From NCBI GenBank assembly GCA_963677325.2, contig CAXXGM010000003.1, positions 372,001 through 436,000 of the forward strand: a stretch of DNA of 64,000 nt, in the 5' to 3' direction. The position numbers were made by a program, and so were the translations under genes. Source of the stretch: G963677325 sp963677325 (GTDB lineage Bacteria > Bacteroidota > Bacteroidia > Bacteroidales > Prolixibacteraceae). Positions 42,581-50,845 of this stretch are shown in pieces. The notes under the pieces were generated by a model. It had not been told where the DNA came from. It saw nothing but the letters and a program-made list of their open reading frames with translations, and ran no database searches. The stretch's first letter is position 1. Each line of letters starts with the position of its first letter.

Positions 42581-44554
42581 TTATTGCCGCTTGGTTTGAG
42601 AAACAACAGAGCTTTCGGAAGGGACTGTTAATCTGTTTTCAACCATACGGTTATTGTATTGCTGGACTACTGCCTTGTATAGTTTTTCTTGTGAGGCAAG
42701 ATCAATCCTGTCAAGAAGGTTGTTCGTTTCATAAGGATCCTTGACCCAGTCGTAGATTGCTGTGAATTTATCATCGTTGAAATACATGGCGTAATCACCC
42801 GTGAGGAACTGATAAGTTTCTTCTATATAATTAATGGCAAATCTTTTGGAATTTTTATCAAAGAGATTGTTGCCGAATGCAACATAGGGCCCCGGATAAT
42901 TCAGGTATCCCAAGACGCTGGGCATAATATCAATCTGTTCGGCAATGGAATGATCTTCTCCTTTTAAGCTCCCGTCGGGTTTATAGAAGATAAGAGGGAT
43001 AGCAAAATCGTTTACGAGGGTTTTATATTCCCTGAAATCAGATTCTGAACAGTGGTCGGCCGTGATCACGAAAAGTGTATTGTTGAACCAGGGCATTTTT
43101 TTGGCCTTATCGAAAAACTCCTTCAGTGAATAATCTGTATATCGGATGCATTTCTGAAGCGGGATACGCTCTTCAGGGAATTTGGCCACATACTGTTCAG
43201 GAACCTTGAAGGGATGATGCGAAGAGACGGAAAACAGGGTGGTAAAAAAGGGGGGGGTCATCTTGTTCATTTCGTTGGCAAAATACTGGAAAAAGGGCTC
43301 GTCCCAGATACCCCAGACCCCGTCGAAACCATCCTCCTTTCCGTATTCATTCTTTCCAAAATAGGACTTAAATCCTGCAATTTTGGTAAAAGCGTCAAAT
43401 CCCATCGATCCATTGGGTGCACTATGGAAAAAAGCTGTTTCATAACCTTTTTCAGAGAGTAAACTGGCTAAGCTGTTGATGCGGTTTCCCGATCTTTCGG
43501 AAAGTACATAAGGTAATACAAGCGCTGGAATACTTGCTGTAACAGAAGGAATTGCATCGATTGATTTTCTTCCGTTAGCAAAAGCATTCGGAAAAACAAG
43601 GCTTTGGGAGATCAGCGAATCAAGAAAAGGAGTATAGCCCTTATAAGTTCCGTTGTTCAGATTTTTATTCAATGAGCCAACGAACTCACGGCTGAAACTC
43701 TCGAGAATGATAACCACTACGTTGTCTTTCTTCATTACCGCCGTATCCTTTGGAATGATCAAAGGTGAATAGATGTTTTCCAACTCAGGTTCAGGAAAAT
43801 AATTCTTGATCACAAAGCTCTTCTTTCCAAGGGTCCTGATGATACAGAAAGGCGTATTCTGAACGATGGACATCTCCTCCGGAGAATTGACATACTTCCC
43901 GGCGTTATTCATATTAATCGGCCTGGTACTTGGCATATATCCTCCCCTTATCCCAATTACGGTCAGGATAGCAACAACCAAAAGCGCCATGATCGATTGT
44001 AAACTATAAATCCATGGTTTGTAAATCCTCTGCTTTCGTGGTTTAAACAGGTTATAACTCCTGGCGAGCACAAACAACAGGATGATCCAGATCACCACCA
44101 TGTACCAGAAATCAAAAAGCACGCTCTTTGTCAATGAGCTTTTATTATTGATCTGATCCAACAGGTTGAATATATTGGCCGTAGTTCTTTTCAGAACAAA
44201 ACGATAATAAATTATATCAACGCAGTTTAAGGCAAGGGCGAATCCATTGGTAGCAAGGAAAAGCCATTTCAAACTTTTCTGATACCAGTTTTCAAATTTA
44301 AAGGAAAAAGGAATTAAGCTAAGGATAAAGAAAAGGATGTTGATATAAAGTAATGCACTTACGTCGAACATGACTCCACCCCTCATTATCCTGAGAAATG
44401 AATGAAAATTTACCTGAGGAAACAGCCCAGTGTTAAGGAGGTAAAAGATCACTCTGGTGAGTGAAAAGAAAAACAGAATGATGAAAAACCTGTATATTAA
44501 AACAAGGTATTCACTGATTTCATATCCTTTATTTAAGAATCTGTTTCTTTTCAT
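42581..44554 (-). CDS. LtaS-like membrane sulfatase-family phosphoglycerol/lipid transferase
   Basis: Five N-terminal membrane helices are followed by a large extracytoplasmic sulfatase-fold domain. The metal and nucleophile pattern is VVVIILESFSREFVGS, then NGRKSIDAIPSV with the acceptor Ser/Thr region, FFTTLFSVSSHHPF and FVITADHCSES. This is the LtaS/YfnI arrangement; in Bacteroidota such proteins decorate surface glycans or lipids with phosphate groups. The start at 44554 is favoured because a promoter box lies at 44575-44582 within the longer open frame (an ATG at 44563 is the alternative). Confidence 0.85.
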   Translation of the reverse strand: MKRNRFLNKGYEISEYLVLIYRFFIILFFFSLTRVIFYLLNTGLFPQVNFHSFLRIMRGGVMFDVSALLYINILFFILSLIPFSFKFENWYQKSLKWLFLATNGFALALNCVDIIYYRFVLKRTTANIFNLLDQINNKSSLTKSVLFDFWYMVVIWIILLFVLARSYNLFKPRKQRIYKPWIYSLQSIMALLVVAILTVIGIRGGYMPSTRPINMNNAGKYVNSPEEMSIVQNTPFCIIRTLGKKSFVIKNYFPEPELENIYSPLIIPKDTAVMKKDNVVVIILESFSREFVGSLNKNLNNGTYKGYTPFLDSLISQSLVFPNAFANGRKSIDAIPSVTASIPALVLPYVLSERSGNRINSLASLLSEKGYETAFFHSAPNGSMGFDAFTKIAGFKSYFGKNEYGKEDGFDGVWGIWDEPFFQYFANEMNKMTPPFFTTLFSVSSHHPFKVPEQYVAKFPEERIPLQKCIRYTDYSLKEFFDKAKKMPWFNNTLFVITADHCSESDFREYKTLVNDFAIPLIFYKPDGSLKGEDHSIAEQIDIMPSVLGYLNYPGPYVAFGNNLFDKNSKRFAINYIEETYQFLTGDYAMYFNDDKFTAIYDWVKDPYETNNLLDRIDLASQEKLYKAVVQQYNNRMVENRLTVPSESSVVSQTKRQ

Positions 44555-44574
44555 TAAAATCATTGTATAGGGTG

Positions 44575-44606
44575 CAAATATACTGCTAAATCGAAATGAA
44601 CCGCAA
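44575..44606 (-). promoter_or_regulatory. Promoter of the LtaS-like gene
   Basis: On the minus strand TTG (44606-44604) and TATATTTG (44582-44575) are separated by 21 bases, a good Bacteroidota -33/-7 pair. It rules out the upstream in-frame ATG at 44623. Confidence 0.7.
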
Positions 44607-44647
44607 TATTTTGCCGGCAACATGAAATTTCATAACATAATCCTCGT

Positions 44648-44679
44648 AAAAAAACCGCTTCCCTTTCGGGAGCGGTTTT
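44648..44679 (-). terminator. pckG terminator
   Basis: On the minus strand AAAACCGCTCCCG and GGGAAGCGGTTTT pair with one bulge and continue into TTT. Confidence 0.88.
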
Positions 44680-44703
44680 CAATAGACTATTTTGATTTAT
44701 CGT

Positions 44704-46500
44704 TTATTTCTGTTTTGCAAATCTGTCTTCAATGGCTTTGACCTGGTTGCTGAGTTCTTTTGGTAGATGTTCACCGAAAGTAGCATATTGTTCTTTAACC
44801 AGTTCAAGTTCATCAGCCCATTTATCTTTATCAACAGAAATAAGTTCCGGAATATTTTCCGCTACGCCGTTGAGACCAACTGTATTGATGGAATCTGCTT
44901 TTGGAACAAACCCTATTGGGGTTTCATTTGCAGCAGCTTTGCCAGATACGCGTTCGAAGATCCATTGCAGAACACGGATGTTATCGCCATAACCCGGCCA
45001 CAGGAATTTACCTTCAGCGCTCTTGCGGAACCAGTTTACATTGAAGATCTTTGGCAATTTGGTTTTATCTTGTGCGCTTTCACCAATCTTGATCCAATGT
45101 GCGAAATAGTCACCCATGTTGTAACCGCAGAATGGAAGCATTGCGAATGGATCGCGGCGTACGCCTGCTTTTAAACCGATAGCTGCAGCTGTAACTTCAG
45201 AACCAACGATAGAGCCCATGAACACGCCGTGATTCCAGTCGAATGATTGGTAAACCAACGGAACAGTACCTGGACGGCGGCCTCCGAAAAGAATTGCAGA
45301 AATTGGTACACCTGCAGGATTTTCCCAGTCTTTGTCAATTGCAGGACATTGGTAGGCAGGAGCTGTAAAACGTGCATTTGGGTGAGCAGCAGGTTTGCCG
45401 CTTGCTTTGTCATACTTTTCGTTGGTCCAGGTAATGGTTCCTTCCGGAGCATCGTAACCTATACCTTCCCACCAGATGTCACCATCGGGAGTTAAGGCGG
45501 TATTGGTGAATATGGTATTAGCTCTTGCAGAAAGCATTGCATTTGGATTCGTTTCCATGGAAGTATAAGGGGCTACACCAAAGAAACCTGCTTCGGGGTT
45601 GATGGCATACAGACGGCCGTCTTTCCCGAATTTCATCCAGGCGATATCGTCACCAACTGTTTCAACTTTCCATCCCGGAATGGTAGGAATAAGCATGGCC
45701 AGATTGGTTTTACCGCATGCACTTGGAAAAGCAGCTGCTATGTATTTCTTTTCTCCCTCAGGATTGGTAATTCCCATGATCAGCATATGCTCAGCAAGCC
45801 ATCCTTCTCTTTTTGCCATGCTGGTGGCAATACGCAAAGCAAAACATTTCTTTCCAAGAAGTGCATTACCGCCGTAACCGCTGCCATATGACCAGATTTC
45901 ATTGGTCTCAGGGAAATGAGAGATGTATTTATCTTCAATAGGAGCACAAGGCCACTTTGAATCTTTTTGTCCTGGTTGAAGAGGAGCGCCGATAGAGTGA
46001 ATGCAAGGAACAAATTCGCCGTTTCCTAACACGTCAAGAACAGCCTTGCCCATTCTTGTCATGATTCTCATGTTGACAACTACATAGGGAGAGTCAGTAA
46101 GCTGAACTCCGATATGAGCAATATTGGAACCAAGAGGACCCATACTGAAAGGTATCACGTACATGGTACGGCCCTTCATACAGCCTGTATAAAACTTCAG
46201 AAGGGTTGCCTTCATTTCTTTCGGATCTGCCCAGTTGTTGGTAGGACCTGCATCCTCTTTTTTGCTTGAGCAGATAAATGTTCTGTTTTCAACACGAGCC
46301 ACATCGCTTGGATCGGACTGAAAATAATAACTTCCCGGACGTTTTTTATCATCCAGTTTTACTGCCATTCCGCTGGCAACCATTTCAGCCAGCAGGGTAT
46401 TATTTTCTTCTTCAGAACCATTACACCAATAAACTTTTTCGGGTTGACATATTTCAGCCCATTCTTTTACCCAATTAATTAATTTCTGATTGTTTGTCAT
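44704..46500 (-). CDS. pckG: Phosphoenolpyruvate carboxykinase (GTP)
   Basis: Interconverts oxaloacetate and phosphoenolpyruvate. It is the GTP type, not the ATP type usual in E. coli: FPSACGKTNLAML is the P-loop with the reactive Cys, and VGDDIAWMKFGKDGRLYAINPEAGFFGVAP, GYGGNALLGKKCFALR and RRPGTVPLVYQSFDWNHGVF are typical of that family. The 598-residue length fits. In Bacteroidota this enzyme also fixes CO2 in the succinate fermentation route. It is transcribed alone. Confidence 0.95.
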   Translation of the reverse strand: MTNNQKLINWVKEWAEICQPEKVYWCNGSEEENNTLLAEMVASGMAVKLDDKKRPGSYYFQSDPSDVARVENRTFICSSKKEDAGPTNNWADPKEMKATLLKFYTGCMKGRTMYVIPFSMGPLGSNIAHIGVQLTDSPYVVVNMRIMTRMGKAVLDVLGNGEFVPCIHSIGAPLQPGQKDSKWPCAPIEDKYISHFPETNEIWSYGSGYGGNALLGKKCFALRIATSMAKREGWLAEHMLIMGITNPEGEKKYIAAAFPSACGKTNLAMLIPTIPGWKVETVGDDIAWMKFGKDGRLYAINPEAGFFGVAPYTSMETNPNAMLSARANTIFTNTALTPDGDIWWEGIGYDAPEGTITWTNEKYDKASGKPAAHPNARFTAPAYQCPAIDKDWENPAGVPISAILFGGRRPGTVPLVYQSFDWNHGVFMGSIVGSEVTAAAIGLKAGVRRDPFAMLPFCGYNMGDYFAHWIKIGESAQDKTKLPKIFNVNWFRKSAEGKFLWPGYGDNIRVLQWIFERVSGKAAANETPIGFVPKADSINTVGLNGVAENIPELISVDKDKWADELELVKEQYATFGEHLPKELSNQVKAIEDRFAKQK

Positions 46501-46546
46501 TAAAATGAAAATTTGAATTAATAGATTCTATATTAAGATCGTGATT

Positions 46547-47839
46547 TTATCTTGAACTGTAATCTTTACATGCCAGGTAAATATTTTCAATCAGTTGAGC
46601 GATCTTCGATTGAGGCACTGCTGAAAATGCCAGTCTGATGAGGTCTCCAAAGACGATAACGCCTGTGTCGTATTTCTCCAGAAGAATTTTCCTGATTTCC
46701 TCTGCATTCAGACCATTTTTTACCTGGATACACATGAAGTAACCGGAATTGAAAGGCAGCGCTTCAAAGTATTGGCTGTATTTCCCATCGGAAAGCGTTT
46801 CCCTGATTTGTTGATAGCGACCTTTCAGCGTATTGTATTTATTTATTTTATCCTGGTTGTAATTTTCTGAAGAGTAAACTCTTTGCAATAAAGATTGGGT
46901 AAGATTGCTGATATTGGAAATATTACCACGAATGGCTCCGGCTGTTTTATTCTCTAATGCTTCATATAATTCAGCGGTGCCGTTTTTAACTCCGTAAGAG
47001 ATGAATCCAACGCGGAACCCCCATACGTAATCTTCTTTGGTCGGTCCATCAAGTTTGACAGCCAGAATATTTTCATTGGCAGAGGCTAACCTGGTAAAAA
47101 TGGATTCTTTAAAGACGTTCTCTTCGTATACAAGACCAAAATATGCATCATCAATAAGAACTACGACTTTTTTACCCTTCTCCGCTTGTTCAGTGATTAC
47201 ATTAACAATTGCATCTATCTCTTCCGTCAGTGGAGTATATCCCGTAGGATTGTTGGGAAAATTCAGAAGCATTATTATTTTATTCTCGATAGAATTTAAT
47301 TTATCTTCAAATCCTTCTGTATTGAAACGATTATTCTTAAACAGAGGAAATGTCTCTACTTTCCCATGATAAGCATTTTCAAAGATCAGGGAGTAGTTTT
47401 CCCAAAACAAGTCAGGAATTACCACGGTGTCTCCTTTATCCACAAACATGTACCCGGCCATGCTGATTCCATGTGTTAACCCGTTGGTTGCTATTGGGGT
47501 ACTGAAAAGCGTATTGCCGAGAGAAGGATTTTTAAGAATAATATTGTTTTTCCAAGCCTGGCGTAAATCAGGTTTACCAAAACTTGGTGCATACGGGTAA
47601 ACAGAGGCTAAGGGCATATTAATTAAGTCATCAAAGCCCGAGAGATGCATCGATGATCCGTCGTCTTCAATGGCTTCGCCTATCGTAGCATTGATTTTTT
47701 TTCCTTTAGCCTGAGCTGATTGTGAAAGAATTCCCAATTTAGGGAAAAAGATGTTTTTACCCTTTTCGGAAAGTAGTTCCAGCGCACTTGGATTCTGCTG
47801 CCGGATTCTTTCGTTCAATTGTGTTGCTTGTGGATCCAC
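46547..47839 (-). CDS. Class I/II PLP-dependent aminotransferase
   Basis: A 430-residue fold-type I aminotransferase. NFPNNPTGYTPL, VVLIDDAYFGLVYEE and AVKLDGPTKEDYVWGFRVGF (PLP lysine, K in VKLDGPTKED or the next Lys) are visible, with RLAFSAVP binding the substrate carboxylate. The substrate is not clear. It starts with GTG at 47839. The XRE-cupin regulator lies directly upstream on the same strand, which hints that the regulator controls it. Confidence 0.82.
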   Translation of the reverse strand: MDPQATQLNERIRQQNPSALELLSEKGKNIFFPKLGILSQSAQAKGKKINATIGEAIEDDGSSMHLSGFDDLINMPLASVYPYAPSFGKPDLRQAWKNNIILKNPSLGNTLFSTPIATNGLTHGISMAGYMFVDKGDTVVIPDLFWENYSLIFENAYHGKVETFPLFKNNRFNTEGFEDKLNSIENKIIMLLNFPNNPTGYTPLTEEIDAIVNVITEQAEKGKKVVVLIDDAYFGLVYEENVFKESIFTRLASANENILAVKLDGPTKEDYVWGFRVGFISYGVKNGTAELYEALENKTAGAIRGNISNISNLTQSLLQRVYSSENYNQDKINKYNTLKGRYQQIRETLSDGKYSQYFEALPFNSGYFMCIQVKNGLNAEEIRKILLEKYDTGVIVFGDLIRLAFSAVPQSKIAQLIENIYLACKDYSSR

Positions 47840-47986
47840 CTTTAAGTGTAGTTTAATTAATTTAAAGTTTGCTTAATTACAAAATTATTTATTATAAATT
47901 TAAATCTGAAATTTTCACTTGCTTTCGATTTAAAACTTAACATTGATTTTATATAGCATTTTATCATATGCAGGTATGTATATAAG

Positions 47987-48538
47987 CTATATATTTGGAG
48001 GCGTTACAATCCAGAGAACTCTTGCTGAGGAAGAATGAATATTTTTCAGACTATGAGTGGTGTTGGAGTTAAAATAGACATTATCGCCTTTCTCGAGAAT
48101 ATATTGAGAATTCTCAATTGAAATCATCAGTTTGCCTTCAAGTACGTGAATAAATTCCTGTCCCGGATGAATTTGCATGATATTCGAAGAATCTGAATTT
48201 TCGACAAACTTCAGGATATAGGGTTCCATCTGTTTGCTGTTCTCATGATGGGAGAGTAGAAAAAGACTGGTGCCGCTCGAGTTAACTTTCACAAATTTAA
48301 TATCATCTGCTTTGATGAGAGGATTTTTTGTGAGAAGTTCATTTTCGCCAATTAATTCACCAACAGTAGTATACAGGCTGGTCGCTATGCTTTTTAATGT
48401 AACAATAGAGGGGAAAGCCTTGGAATTCTCAATCTGAGATAGAGCGCTGGCACTCACCCCAACTTTTCTGGAAAGATCACTTAATGGCATTTTAAGCATT
48501 TCCCTTTTCTTCTTTATTCTTTCTCCGAGTCGGTTCAT
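47987..48538 (-). CDS. XRE-type transcription regulator with C-terminal cupin
   Basis: Residues 1-60 form an HTH_3 domain (IKKKREMLKMPLSDLSRKVGVSASALSQIENSKAFPS). Residues 100-183 form a small cupin (MQIHPGQEFIHVLEGKLMIS, LEKGDNVYFNSNTTHSLKN) that probably senses a small metabolite. This is the layout of regulators such as PuuR-like proteins that control amino acid or polyamine genes. The ATG at 48538 is preferred, since the open frame to 48577 overlaps the -7 box. The aminotransferase gene follows 147 bases later and is the likely target. Confidence 0.85.
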   Translation of the reverse strand: MNRLGERIKKKREMLKMPLSDLSRKVGVSASALSQIENSKAFPSIVTLKSIATSLYTTVGELIGENELLTKNPLIKADDIKFVKVNSSGTSLFLLSHHENSKQMEPYILKFVENSDSSNIMQIHPGQEFIHVLEGKLMISIENSQYILEKGDNVYFNSNTTHSLKNIHSSSARVLWIVTPPNI

Positions 48539-48574
48539 TTTTATACTTGTGTCGGCAAAAGTAAATTTTTTAAG

Positions 48575-48617
48575 CAAATATAATTCTTTAGTATCAAAAA
48601 ATTAAGTATTACTTAAT
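48575..48617 (-). promoter_or_regulatory. Promoter and palindromic operator candidate of the XRE-cupin gene
   Basis: On the minus strand TATATTTG lies at 48582-48575. Upstream ATTAAGT-ATT-ACTTAAT (48601-48617) is a perfect 7-base inverted repeat placed over the -33 region, suiting self-repression. Confidence 0.5.
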
Positions 48618-48622
48618 ATTCA

Positions 48623-48655
48623 ATAAAAAAAAGAGGGTCTCTTAAAAAGACCCTC
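48623..48655 (-). terminator. xerD terminator
   Basis: On the minus strand GAGGGTCT and AGACCCTC pair around a 7-base loop, followed by TTTTTTTT. Confidence 0.92.
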
Positions 48656-48678
48656 CTATTAAATGAATTCAAAAAATA

Positions 48679-49578
48679 TCACGATCTGGGATGATACTTG
48701 TTAACTGTATCCTTCAGGTATTCTTTATCAAGATGTGTATAAATCTCCGTGGTCAGGATGGATTCATGCCCCAGCATTTCCTGTACTGTTCTCAGATCGG
48801 CTCCACCCTGTACAAGAGCAGAGGCGAAGGAATGACGGAATGTGTGGGGACTTATATTCTTATTTAATTTGATCTTATCGGCCAGATTTTTGATAATTGT
48901 AAATATCATCACTCTGCTCAGCTTTTTCCCTCTTCTGTTAAGGAAAACGATATTTTCGTTTCCTTTTTCGATATTAAGTTTTTTCCTTGAGACCACAAGG
49001 TATTTTTTAATATCCTCAATAGCCCTTTTGCTGATGGGGACTAATCTTTCTTTTTCCCCTTTCCCTCCGATTTTCAAAAATTCTTGTTCGAAATGAAGAT
49101 TGGATAATCTTAAATCGACTAATTCGGAAACTCTCAGCCCACAGCTGTATAGAGTTTCAAGGATCGCTTTGTTCCTGATTCCTTCAGGTTTGGAATCATC
49201 AATGGCATCAATAAGTTTGTTTATCTCATCATCGGTAAGAATTTCCGGTAGCTTTCTACCTATCCGTGGAGATTCCAGAAGAGTAGTGGGATCATTTTCT
49301 ACGGCCTCTTCTATTAAGAGAAACTTATAGAAGGACTTTATTCCTGAAATGGTCCTAGCCTGAGTTCTGGGGCTTATCCCTCTCTGGTTCATCCATTCGA
49401 CAAATTTCCTCAGTTGGGCTAATTTGACAGTCTCCGGGGTAAGGGTGGGAAAATGTTCGTCAATAAACGAGATAAGTTTGTTAATGTCATTGGCATATGC
49501 ACTGACCGAATTCTGAGAAAGTGATTTCTCAAGTCTCAGGAAAGTTTCATATCCTTTTTTTGCTTCTGCCCAATTCAT
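48679..49578 (-). CDS. xerD: Tyrosine recombinase XerD
   Basis: Resolves chromosome dimers at dif with XerC and the FtsK motor, which is also encoded in this window. The catalytic set is complete: R149 (SCGLRVSEL), K173 (GGKGEKERLV), H245 and R248 (SPHTFRHSFA), H271 (LGHES) and Y280 (TEIYTHL). The N-terminal SAM-like core-binding domain is present, and the length of 299 residues is typical of housekeeping Xer proteins and not of mobile-element integrases. It is divergent from aroQ. Confidence 0.9.
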   Translation of the reverse strand: MNWAEAKKGYETFLRLEKSLSQNSVSAYANDINKLISFIDEHFPTLTPETVKLAQLRKFVEWMNQRGISPRTQARTISGIKSFYKFLLIEEAVENDPTTLLESPRIGRKLPEILTDDEINKLIDAIDDSKPEGIRNKAILETLYSCGLRVSELVDLRLSNLHFEQEFLKIGGKGEKERLVPISKRAIEDIKKYLVVSRKKLNIEKGNENIVFLNRRGKKLSRVMIFTIIKNLADKIKLNKNISPHTFRHSFASALVQGGADLRTVQEMLGHESILTTEIYTHLDKEYLKDTVNKYHPRS

Positions 49579-49702
49579 CTTTTTGGTTTTATTTTGGTAT
49601 AAATATTTATTTTGAAATCAAAAAATATACAAAAATTATCGAAAATAATTACTCAAATTTTTGCAAATTGCACATGATAAATATACAAATTATTTTATTT
49701 AA

Positions 49703-50125
49703 ATGAAAATAATTATTTTAAATGGACCCAATTTGAATTTGTTGGGAATCAGGGAAAAGAGCATTTATGGAAACTACTCATTTGCAAATTATTATGAAAA
49801 GATAAATTCTTTTTACAAGGAAATTGAATTTGAATATTTCCAATCAAATGTTGAAGGTGAAATTGTTAATTACCTTCATAAAGTCGGATTTTCAGCCGAT
49901 GGTATCATTTTGAATGCTGGTGCTTATACCCATACTTCGATAGCTATAAGAGATGCAATATCAGCTATTTCCACACCTGTAATTGAAGTGCATATATCGA
50001 ACATCCTAACACGGGAGAATTTCCGGCATCAATCGGTTATTGGTCCTGTTTGCAGGGGAACGATCATGGGATTCGGACTAAATTCCTATCGACTGGGTGT
50101 AGAGAGTTTTCTTCCGGAGCTTTAA
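49703..50125 (+). CDS. aroQ: 3-dehydroquinate dehydratase, type II
   Basis: Third step of the shikimate pathway. ILNGPNLNLLGIREKSIYG carries the Asn and the catalytic loop Arg and Tyr, FSADGIILNAGAYTHTSIAI and VIEVHISN (His) complete the site. The length of 140 residues is standard for this dodecameric class. Gene order xerD<-aroQ-> is common in Bacteroidota. Its stop lies four bases from the lolA stop on the other strand. Confidence 0.95.
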   Translation: MKIIILNGPNLNLLGIREKSIYGNYSFANYYEKINSFYKEIEFEYFQSNVEGEIVNYLHKVGFSADGIILNAGAYTHTSIAIRDAISAISTPVIEVHISNILTRENFRHQSVIGPVCRGTIMGFGLNSYRLGVESFLPEL

Positions 50126-50129
50126 AAAT

Positions 50130-50777
50130 TTAACGCATATCATTGACCTGGACTTTGGGAAATTTGGCAGGATTAAATTTGAAGAAATCGTCGGCCAGAA
50201 TTTGATTGGTCTTCATGTTTTTTAATGCCAGTGTATAGGTATTACCATCCTTGTTGTAGGAAATCGCTTTAACAATTTCGTACTTGGTTTTATCGATGTA
50301 CAATCTTACTTTCGTGTATTCTTTTTTAGTTTCGGGAGCAAGATCAATCACGTAAACGGCTTTTCCAGTAACGCTTTCTTCACCGACATATGTATTTCTG
50401 AATCCCTTTTCGTAAATGGTAAAAAGATTGGCTGGATTGAGTGCTGCATCGCTTTCGGGATCAGCCTCGGTAACATTTACTTCATTTGATTCAGTAAGAT
50501 AACTCCAGGTGGTTTTGCCATCTGAATAAACATCCATTCCAAGAGCCGGCATGTGCAAACGGTAACTTTTCCCTTTTAAGGCTACCCATCCGTTGTTCGT
50601 TTCGGACGCTTTTGTTTTAGGATTATTTAAGGTGAAAGTGAAATCAATCTGAATAGTCTTGTAATTTTTGTTAATCTGGGATACTTTGTCCAGGATTTCT
50701 TTTGCTTTTGGATCCTGGGCCCCCATACTTAAACCGGTAATGAGCAATAATGAACTAATTAAGAGTAATCTTTTCAT
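50130..50777 (-). CDS. lolA: Outer-membrane lipoprotein carrier LolA
   Basis: Periplasmic chaperone that carries lipoproteins to the outer membrane. A cleavable signal peptide ends near GLSMGAQ. The mature part has the half-barrel pattern: YKTIQIDFTFTL, GWVALKGKSYRLHM, DGKTTWSYL, and YEIVKAISYNKDGNTYTL. The length of 215 residues is normal. It follows ftsK after 68 bases in the same direction, the usual Bacteroidota order, so they probably share a transcript. Confidence 0.9.
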   Translation of the reverse strand: MKRLLLISSLLLITGLSMGAQDPKAKEILDKVSQINKNYKTIQIDFTFTLNNPKTKASETNNGWVALKGKSYRLHMPALGMDVYSDGKTTWSYLTESNEVNVTEADPESDAALNPANLFTIYEKGFRNTYVGEESVTGKAVYVIDLAPETKKEYTKVRLYIDKTKYEIVKAISYNKDGNTYTLALKNMKTNQILADDFFKFNPAKFPKVQVNDMR

Positions 50778-50845
50778 GTAACTTTTTAAATTAAATCTTT
50801 ATAAATATTTTTTAATTCGAGATCCTGCTGTAAAGGCTCATCGAT

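Noticed and set aside
42487..42744. 85-residue frame at the end of asparaginase
   Set aside because: It mostly overlaps the 3' end of the LtaS-like gene on the other strand and shows no features.
48679..49578. Integrase of a mobile island
   Set aside because: Length, catalytic set and housekeeping neighbours fit XerD; no att-like repeats or cargo genes lie beside it.
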